Made by a program: the position numbers and the translations under genes
Shown here: positions 57,301 to 64,000 of the stretch, piece by piece
Layout of the letters: each line of letters begins with the position of its first letter
Numbering within the stretch: the stretch's first letter is position 1
The notes under the pieces: generated by a model
The model's database searches: none
What the model saw: only the letters and a program-made list of their open reading frames with translations
Told to the model about the DNA's origin: nothing
Origin: Monocercomonoides exilis
Lineage: Eukaryota > Preaxostyla > Oxymonadida > Polymastigidae
Reading direction: 5' to 3'
Assembly (NCBI GenBank): GCA_001643675.2
Contig: LSRY02000062.1
Span: forward strand, 62,001 to 126,000
DNA: 64,000 bases

Positions 57301-57743
57301 TATCATGCACACGCTCGCAAAAATTCTCCCTCTTGTCATACCTCATATGCCTCCTCCTTCTCTCGATGCATTTGATAAAAAAAATAATCCCTTTTCCATA
57401 TCACTCCATTTCCAACCTAACTCTTGACCTCCCCTCCAATAAATATATTCCATTAGCTCCACTCATCTTCTACCCCTATTTCCCACCTCGCCCCACCTCC
57501 TCAACAATAAATTCCTTTTCTCCAACAAATAACACAACTCCCACTCCTTCCAATTCACAAAAATCTCAACAACAACCCTACAAAAATTCATCCAAATCCA
57601 TCTCCTACACATCCATTTTGCATCTTAAATCTCATAAAAATACCTCTTTATACCCCAAAAAACATTCTTTTTATCGTTTCATTCCCAATCAAAACCCTGT
57701 TTATTCGTAATTACTAAAATTCTTCACCCTACACAATAAATCT
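54316..57743. other. Gene-poor AT-rich region; pyrimidine-skewed from 55.86 kb
   Basis: 54316-55860 is AT-rich with no coding sign. From about 55860 to 57700 the plus strand is strongly pyrimidine-rich (runs of CTTCTTC, CTCCTCC). In the confirmed genes here the coding strand is purine-rich, so this may hold decayed minus-strand genes, but no minus frame is long. The plus ORF at 57333-57710 is Pro/Ser/Asn low complexity and not supported. Confidence 0.45.
56213..56419 (-). repeat. Two diverged copies of a short unit, 163 bases apart
   Basis: AACAAGATTCG(T/C)C(G/T)(T/G)AT.(C/T)G.CTTC occurs at 56213-56257 and again at 56376-56419. On the minus strand the copies encode GFGRHIRRILLKA and GFRRRIRRILLKA followed by Lys-rich helices ending in GK. 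They may be exons or repeats of a decayed basic protein. Confidence 0.45.
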
Positions 57744-58178
57744 AGGCATAGGTGAAAATTGTACCACTTTCAGTTTGCATTTTTTCAAAATTCAAACACA
57801 ACAGTGTAAATCTACACGATTACGTCAAGCGATTCAAAGAGGGAAATTTCGAAATTCGATCAAAAAATTTTCAACAAAATTTTCAATTTTGGAGACCCAT
57901 AATATTTTTATGTTGATCACTACAAACTTAAAATTCGATTTCTTAACTCCTAAAAGTTCAAATGAATTTATCGATTCAATGAAACAAGAAAAAAATATAG
58001 TTTTTATTGTTTGTCATGGTGAATTTTCGTCTATATTATTTTTTATGTTGTTAATTTCTATAAATTCAATAAATACGAAAAGCTAATGTTCTTAAATAAT
58101 AATGTGAATGCTCCAATAACATTTTAGAAGCAATAACGGAGGAAAACATATGCAACGTATGATAATAATCTTTAATTG
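57744..58178. repeat. Left 435-bp terminal inverted repeat
   Basis: Partner of 61362-61797. It includes a 103-codon frame (57775-58086) that recurs in the other repeat; identity of the repeats explains its preservation. Confidence 0.9.
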
Positions 58179-59180
58179 TTTAATAACTATTTTTGGTAAT
58201 AAATTTGTTAAAACTTGTATGATATTCAATTTTAGAAAGGAGGAAGGAAAAGTTGAATTGGAGAGGATGTGTTTAAAAGAATGTTCTTTGAAAGAGTTCA
58301 TGGGGAAGCTGGATGAATGAAAAGAAAAGATGTGGAGAATATTGAGTGATGCGAAGCTAGTTATAACGAGAAAAGGGAAAAAAGGAGGAGGATGATGAGG
58401 AGGAGGAGGAAGGTTAATGCTAAGAAGCATATGAAAAATGCAATATTGAGGATGCAGCGGGATGTCTTCGAAAGTTTTTAAAAAAATCAAGATTTTTTGT
58501 GGATAACCTTCAAACACTGTATTCTCTATTTTTTTTCATAAACCATATTGCTGTTTTCATTTTCATTCCATTTTATTTTCGTTTTTTGAGATTTGGGGTT
58601 TATAATTGTTTGCGCAAAATTAATTTTTCCTGTTTTTAACAAAGGATTCACAACAAGCTCGATTATAACTATGTATACATATTTTATTTTGGCTTTGCAA
58701 AGCTGCTTTCGTTTTCAAACGCATTTGTTAAAGAAATGAGTGTGAATTTGTAAAAATTTGTACAAGAAAAACAATTAATTCAGTTATTCATCATTATTAA
58801 AGTTTTATTAATTAAAGATAAAATAATAGCAATGAATAAATATCGCATCCAAATAATTGGAAAAAAATCACAAAGCTGGTTCAAAAAATTGCTTCTGCCC
58901 AGATCACGAATTATGTATCACTGTCGACGTGTGTGATTCGATATTTGTACTGCAGCGCTTGAATCGACTTTTTTTTCTTCAATAGAAATTATTAGAAACT
59001 GTGGCGGAGTGGGTACGAATGTCAATTCCAATATTAGATTCACCTTTAGACTTAGGATTATCCCTTATTTTTGCAAACAAAAATATTTCAACATCAGTTG
59101 GTGTCACGATCACTCTCGGCGATAGATTTCTTTCGAATTGTGATCATTCCCTACATGCCACACCTCCAACTGCCCTCTTT

Positions 59181-60641
59181 TCACACTGAACAGCTGTCCA
59201 GTTGATGATGGAAAAAAAGTATTCCTGTTCCAATCGAACTTACATCCCTTCTCTTCCCAATAACCGAAATTTTCTTTGTCCAAATCTTAATAGTTGTTGT
59301 CTCGCTAGTGTGATCCCCTTCTATCAGTGTAACTGACAGGCTCACTTGAATCACGCTCTTATCAACTGCAACACCAATGGTTCGGCATGCACTTGACTCA
59401 TCCAATCCACATAACTCTTCTTCGCCACCGCCACTTACTGTTACAAATCGATTGAGAATCCCTCTCTTCAGCCAATCCTTCTTTTCCGCGTGCTGAAAAT
59501 ACCAGGTGTTTGCATTCGAGTAGTTGTATGCAAAGCACATTCTCTGTTCATTCGTGTTTGTTGTGTAGCATTCATAGAACGGATTTCCTGAGTGCAAATA
59601 GACATTATAAAAATCAACATAATAGGCATCGTGACCATATGGAGTATTTACAGAACATTTACATTCATGGAAAAAGATGAAATAACAATAAATCGTTTCA
59701 TTTGGTGCTGCTGCTCGATTTGGATATAATTCCAAACCTCCTCCATATCCCATTGCCGAACATGAAATAAACTGAATGCTCCTCATTTTGAATTGATTAG
59801 GAACAGTGACACAATACATACCTCCACCCCAATTACTTTTAATTGAACATGAAGTGAAACTGCAGTCAAACACACGCGCACTTTCCCCTTCCCCTTTTTC
59901 TTCTCCAATGCAATCAGCTCCCGAAACCTGAAAATTATCAAGATAAAGTCCTCCTCCACAATTAACTGTTTTGCAATTCTGAAATTCACATCCGCTGATA
60001 TGAACACAAGACGAAATCGTATAAACAAATACTCCGCCACCATAACGATTTTGAGCGTTACAAGAATCGACGGTGTTATTCACAATCTCAACTGATGAAA
60101 TATTGAAGCAATTAATTCCTCCTCCAGCATAATGTACAATACATCCATTAAACACACAACGAGAAACAGATACAGAGGCAGATGATTGACTGTACATGCA
60201 CATAGCTCCTCCACTCGATATTCCATCAGTATACGAGTCGCTTTCTCATGTTGTCTTCGATCCATCCCATTCACACCAAACAAATGTATTCGCTCCATTT
60301 TCCGTTGTGTTTTGTCTCCCTGGCTTCAATGGTACCTCTGCATTTCCTTCACATTTCACATTCCTTGTCCTGCAACACCCAATAAACGAGGTGTTTGAGG
60401 CAGTCAAAGAGGCATAGGGATTATTGAGGGAATGAACAATCCCTCCATCACATACATCGCAGACTGATGAGAATGAGCAGCTGTTCATAAAACTTGATGT
60501 TTGGGTAGACGAAGTTGCTGGGTATGGGCAATCTGTAGATGCTGTTGAAATGTTGAAAAATATTTGTTTGAAGAGGGATACAAGAGGCATGGAAGGAGAT
60601 GAGAAAAATCGGTAAATAGAGGAGAAAGGCGATTCTCTCAC
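59181..60641 (-). pseudogene. Gene G: broken beta-helix surface protein, cargo of the TIR element
   Basis: The first frame (60641-60246) gives IFFNISTASTDCPYPATSST, VCDVCDGGIVHSLNNPYASL, SFIGCCRTRN and WCEWDGSKTT, then stops. The next frame (60240-59181) continues without a gap of meaning: ESDSYTDGISSGGAMCMYSQ, SRCVFNGCIVHYAGGGINCF, YGGGVFVY, NCGGGLYLDN, WGGGMYCV and YGGGLELYPN, which are beta-helix turns with a Gly-rich corner. Near 59215 a poly-T run causes a second frame break; in another frame PSSTGQLFSVKRGQL continues the same pattern before a stop. The transmembrane and kinase-like parts are absent. The N-terminal signal is uncertain; an upstream frame (61044-60448) has a hydrophobic start. 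Similar in style to genes A and E but from a different subfamily. Confidence 0.75.
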
Positions 60642-61361
60642 AGAAGTTCTTCCTTTTCCTTTTCCCTTTCCCCATGCTTCTTAGCTCCATGTCAAAAAAT
60701 ATCCCAATGCAGCTGTATCCATTTTCCTGCCTCTTCTTCTGCTGCTTCCAAAAAGATTTTTGTAAATGAATTCCACAAAAATTTCTTTTCCCGTTCGCTC
60801 CATTTTTTCCGTTTCGCTCATTCTGCCAAACACTCTTCTGGATGCTGATTTCTTTCAATTTCTTCCAAGTATGCCCCAGAAAAAAGCAGTGTTTCCACAT
60901 TCCATATTTCATGCTCCCCCGGCGCTTCTGACAACACCTGATCGCATCACACATCAATGAAATCAAAAATAGACAAATAAAAACAAAAAATGAAACATGA
61001 AGAAAATGAACAAACAAGAATAAAATACCTCCACAAATCTTCATTTCTCTTCACTCCCCTCGTCCCCTGTTTGCCTCTCTCCAATTAACTCTCACCCCAA
61101 CATCATTCACTTCAAGCACCACATACACCACGCCTTCACCTTTCAAATCGAATCCAAATAAAGAAATTAAAAATTGTTTTCACCCGCTCTTTTATTGCCC
61201 ATTCAATTTCACTTACAGCATTTTTCTCTTCTCGTGTTCCTCAATCCAGCCTTCGATACATAAAAAATGCAGTTGAAACCTGATCTTCATTTTGTCAAAA
61301 ACGTTTCAAATTCAGTTCAATTTAAAATAGAGAAAATACAGCATTTGAGAAAGTTAATAAT

Positions 61362-61797
61362 CAATTAAAGATTATTATCATACGTTGCATATGTTTTCCT
61401 CCGTTATTGCTTCTAAAATGTTATTGGAGCATTCACATTATTATTTAAGAACATTAGCTTTTCGTATTTATTGAATTTATAGAAATTAACAACATAAAAA
61501 ATAATATAGACGAAAATTCACCATGACAAACAATAAAAACTATATTTTTTTCTTGTTTCATTGAATCGATAAATTCATTTGAACTTTTAGGAGTTAAGAA
61601 ATCGAATTTTAAGTTTGTAGTGATCAACATAAAAATATTATGGGTCTCCAAAATTGAAAATTTTGTTGAAAATTTTTTGATCGAATTTCGAAATTTCCCT
61701 CTTTGAATCGCTTGACGTAATCGTGTAGATTTACACTGTTGTGTTTGAATTTTGAAAAAATGCAAACTGAAAGTGGTACAATTTTCACCTATGCCTA
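61362..61797. repeat. Right 436-bp terminal inverted repeat
   Basis: Inverted partner of 57744-58178. The match ends inside at CAATTAAAG (61362), after which the two flanks differ. Confidence 0.9.
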
Positions 61798-61800
61798 AAT

Positions 61801-62010
61801 CTATCCTTTTACAACCACATTGTCTTCATATGCACATTCAACCACAATACAGAGCTGAGCCTTCTTTTCTATTATTGCAGAAAATATGTGATGGGCATGA
61901 TCAAGAAATGTCAAATACTCAGAAACTGTCAACGGAGTGAGACTCTGAGATTTTAACAAAGGCAGATTGACTAAATGAAATATTTCTCGTGAAGAGACGG
62001 GACATTGCAA
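61801..62010 (-). CDS. Short candidate ORF next to the TIR element end, unrecognised
   Basis: A frame of about 69 residues (SREIFHLVNLPLLKSQSLTP ... VVECAYEDNVVVKG) of ordinary globular composition that stops four bases from the end of the 4-kb element. There is no ATG at its start, so it would be an internal or last exon. It may be a host gene fragment cut by the insertion. No family recognised. Confidence 0.25.
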   Translation of the reverse strand: MQCPVSSREIFHLVNLPLLKSQSLTPLTVSEYLTFLDHAHHIFSAIIEKKAQLCIVVECAYEDNVVVKG

Positions 62011-62992
62011 AAGCGATATTTATTTGAAGAAAATAAAAGTTGTTCATTTTAATTTGTGGATGGCTGTGGAGCAACAATATTTCCAATGTGAATTTGAAAT
62101 TTAATGCGTATGTATTTTTTTATTGTTCAATTGATTGTGAAGATGTTTCCATCCGTATCCTCCCCAAAGTCGTGATTCAGGCAAATTATTTAAAATGAAC
62201 AATTTATTTTTTGCAGAGCAGAACAGTGAGGAAGCAAGCCAAATGTTTTCAAACAAATATATTAGAGCTTGAACATATTTTGTTGCAAATGTTTATGCAA
62301 CTTTTTTTGGATTCAACACGCGGCATTTCGCAATTCGATGAAAAATGAATTTTGAAGGAGCAGAACATCTGAGTAAACAGATAATTGGAAGGACTTGAAA
62401 AAAATTATTTTATTTCAATAATGATTATGATGCACAGTCCGAAGAATTGTGTGGAATAAATGTTTTGCAAGAAATAAATAAGAAGAGAAGAAAAAAGAAA
62501 AAGAAAGAGGAAATAATGCTGCACCTGAAACTTGAAGACAAATGAAAGGAAATAGCTGTTTTATTGTTGCAAAAACTTAGAGAAATTGTGGAAAAGATGA
62601 TGTTCTGTTGAAATACATCACTGAAATTTTTTTTTGGAAATTTCATTTTCAAATTTCTTTTTTGGGATAAATCCTTCAAAAAAATATTTGAAATAGAAAT
62701 GAGTATCGTTTATTGTAATTTTTACCCAATTGTTTATCTAAAAACTGCAGTGTTTATAGGTTTTGTTTGAATAATCAAAATTAATCACTAAAAAATATCT
62801 TTTGAATATCTTTTCAACTAATTTCAATTTTAAAAACAGCAGAGCATTTTTCGATAAAATGCTTTGAAAAACTTCTTGAACATGCATAATATATATTTTC
62901 ATAGAAAATATTTGGCCACCTGATTAATTGCAAAATTCCCCAAAAATTTCAAAATTTCCATTGACAATTTCAAAATTATTGGGTTATTTCAA
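62011..62992. other. AT-rich region, no gene seen
   Basis: Short poly-A/T-rich frames only; the minus ORF at 62425-62679 is Phe/Ser low complexity and not supported. Confidence 0.6.
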
Positions 62993-63585
62993 AATTCGCG
63001 GAGAAAAATCTATCTACAACACCTCTTTATTAAGGGAGTGAGCTCTGCATTATGGGCTCAGCCGGTCACAAAAGTGATGTGTTCAAATGGATGAAGTGTT
63101 AAAATAACATTACAATAAATATATTCTGTGCCTAATGGCATACTGAGGCGTTGCAGGGATTGGCAATTGTCTTTGGCTCGGCTTGGGACGTAGTTTTGGC
63201 ATTTTGTAAACGGCGCTCGATTTAGGCATCGGCAACAGCACACGGCTATCCGCATAGGCTCTTTGTATTGGCTAGCTGTTCACGTTCTTGGTATTCCTTT
63301 GGTGTGGCTTTATCTTTGGCTTGTTCTGTTGATTTCATCAATGATATCTGTGTTATTTTGACTCAATTAATTTCATTGTATTTCTTTCTCCTTGAATATC
63401 TCTTCCATTATTCCAGGTTGTGAATTATTATTTAAAGGTCTTGGCTTGGGAAAATTACTGGAATGATTGGACCACGTCCGTTCGGTGGAACATAATTTAT
63501 TTAAAACACGAAGTGTGAAGCGGAGGGAGGAGCTATGCTCTGGGAGGGAAAAGAGGTGTTGTAGATAGATTTTTCTCCGCGAATT
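62993..63585. mobile_element. 593-bp element with perfect 36-bp terminal inverted repeats
   Basis: AATTCGCGGAGAAAAATCTA and the following bases to CCTCTTT (62993-63028) are exactly repeated in inverse at 63550-63585. Inside, minus-strand frames are charged and protein-like but broken (63058-63255; EQAKDKATPKEYQEREQLAN around 63262-63330). Size and lack of a transposase suggest a non-autonomous derivative of the neighbouring element. Confidence 0.7.
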
Positions 63586-63639
63586 AAAGTACAAAGTACC
63601 TTAATTCTAGAGAAAAACCGTTATCTACAACACCTCTTT
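63550..63639. repeat. Imperfect palindrome at the junction of two related elements
   Basis: AAAGAGGTGTTGTAGATA on one side and TATCTACAACACCTCTTT on the other are inverted around GTACAAAGTAC. The right half continues as TATTAAGGGAGTG, which is also found at 63029-63040 after the first copy. Two elements with related ends therefore abut head to head. Confidence 0.75.
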
Positions 63640-64000
63640 ATTAAGGGAGTGTTCATAGTTGGGCAAATCTTTGCATTTACATATTTCAGTGCGTATATCA
63701 GTCCTATCTGTCTCTGGTTCTCCTCTGGTAATTTCTGGTTCATTCCTCTTTGCAGTATTATTGTCCTCTGGCTCTTCAACACTCGTTGGAAATATTATCG
63801 CTTGATTAGGCTGTGTCGCTGGAAAAGTTTGCTGCGATGGAAGATCTGGGGAAGGCGCTTGTGTAGAAAAAGGTTCGGCTGTTGAATCCGCGTGATTAAG
63901 TGGTTGAAGCGGAGGAAGACCAAACATTATGGTTGTTGTTTGCTGAGTGGCACAGAAGGGAATGCCCTCTATCTGTTTTGAAATGCAGCTCTTCTCAACA
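63625..64000 (-). CDS. Partial ORF of the right-hand element, runs off the window
   Basis: The frame is open from the window end (IEGIPFCATQQTTTI, then MFGLPPLQPLNHADSTAEPF) to a TAG that lies inside the TGTTGTAGATA end repeat. The seen part is Pro/Glu/Thr-rich and hydrophilic, like a linker or C-terminal tail of an element-encoded protein. The catalytic domains, if any, lie outside the window, so the class cannot be stated. Confidence 0.5.
   Translation of the reverse strand, partial: VEKSCISKQIEGIPFCATQQTTTIMFGLPPLQPLNHADSTAEPFSTQAPSPDLPSQQTFPATQPNQAIIFPTSVEEPEDNNTAKRNEPEITRGEPETDRTDIRTEICKCKDLPNYEHSLNKEVL

Larger units (their letters stand above)
57744..61797. mobile_element. 4054-bp element bounded by 435-bp terminal inverted repeats
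   Basis: TAGGCATAGGTGAAAATTGT begins the left end and its reverse complement closes the right end. The inverted repeats (57744-58178 and 61362-61797) look nearly identical along their length and stop sharply inside. AATC directly flanks both ends (57740-57743 and 61798-61801); an 8-base comparison matches at 6 of 8 positions, so the target duplication is uncertain. No transposase is found inside. The cargo is a broken beta-helix gene. It could be a non-autonomous, gene-capturing (MULE- or hAT-like) element, or an inverted segmental duplication. Confidence 0.7.

Noticed and set aside
57333-57710. 125-codon plus-strand ORF, Pro/Ser/Asn-rich
   Set aside because: Low complexity in a pyrimidine-rich stretch; composition alone explains the open frame.
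57775-58086. 103-codon ORF repeated in both terminal repeats of the 4-kb element
   Set aside because: Conservation follows from the inverted repeats being nearly identical; the sequence is Lys/Phe/Ser-rich with no motif, so it is probably chance.
63557-63632. 76-bp LTR of a retrotransposon (starts TG, ends CA)
   Set aside because: The segment is itself an imperfect palindrome, and its two halves belong to ends of different elements; the 36-bp perfect inverted repeats fit DNA-type elements better. Not fully excluded.
1-64000. CRISPR array, prokaryotic operon, rRNA or tRNA genes
   Set aside because: No regularly spaced repeats, no Shine-Dalgarno-led gene strings and no cloverleaf-like or rRNA sequence was recognised by eye; introns and Sec15 show a eukaryotic genome.

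Overview
The window looks like nuclear DNA of an oxymonad-type protist (Preaxostyla, most like Monocercomonoides; Blattamonas-like is the alternative). The inference rests on three things: GT-AG introns, very large parallel beta-helix surface proteins that end in a transmembrane segment and a degenerate protein-kinase domain, and a eukaryotic exocyst subunit with two clear homologues of animal/fungal Sec15 features. No prokaryotic operon, CRISPR array, rRNA or convincing tRNA was seen.

Layout. Positions 1-17671 and 21182-38866 are a near-identical inverted duplication (about 17.7 kb arms, 3.5 kb spacer). The left arm runs off the window start, so the repeat probably continues. Reading outward from the spacer, each arm carries Sec15 (exocyst), a gene-poor purine/pyrimidine-skewed stretch with small candidate ORFs, a ~10 kb multi-intron beta-helix receptor pseudokinase (gene A), and an unrecognised 824-aa Ser/Gly-rich acidic-tailed protein (gene B; complete only on the right). 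The spacer contains a decayed pogo/Tigger-like DNA transposon bounded by TA duplications. The arms differ by a few substitutions, one repeat-unit difference in an intronic (ATTTT)n array, and many one-base homopolymer length differences that break reading frames: Sec15 is intact only on the right, and gene A is broken at different places in the two arms.

Right of the duplication lie an intergenic stretch with a second pogo relic (about 40.6-41.07 kb), a 2595-aa intronless beta-helix receptor pseudokinase (41225-49012, minus), a divergent unrecognised gene with apparently very short introns (49334-51723, plus), and a small secreted ML-domain (MD-2/NPC2-like) protein (51999-52418, minus).

From 52.4 kb to the end the sequence is AT-rich and mobile-element dominated: a frameshifted Merlin/IS1595-type transposase, a 207-bp MITE with a 6-bp target duplication, a 4.05-kb element with 435-bp terminal inverted repeats carrying a broken beta-helix gene, and two abutting elements with related short terminal repeats that form a hairpin near 63.6 kb.

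Functionally, Sec15 serves vesicle tethering at the plasma membrane and the beta-helix proteins are predicted surface/adhesion-type receptors with kinase-like tails; no direct pathway link between them is visible. Gene models, especially introns, were made by eye from frame continuity and GT-AG sites.
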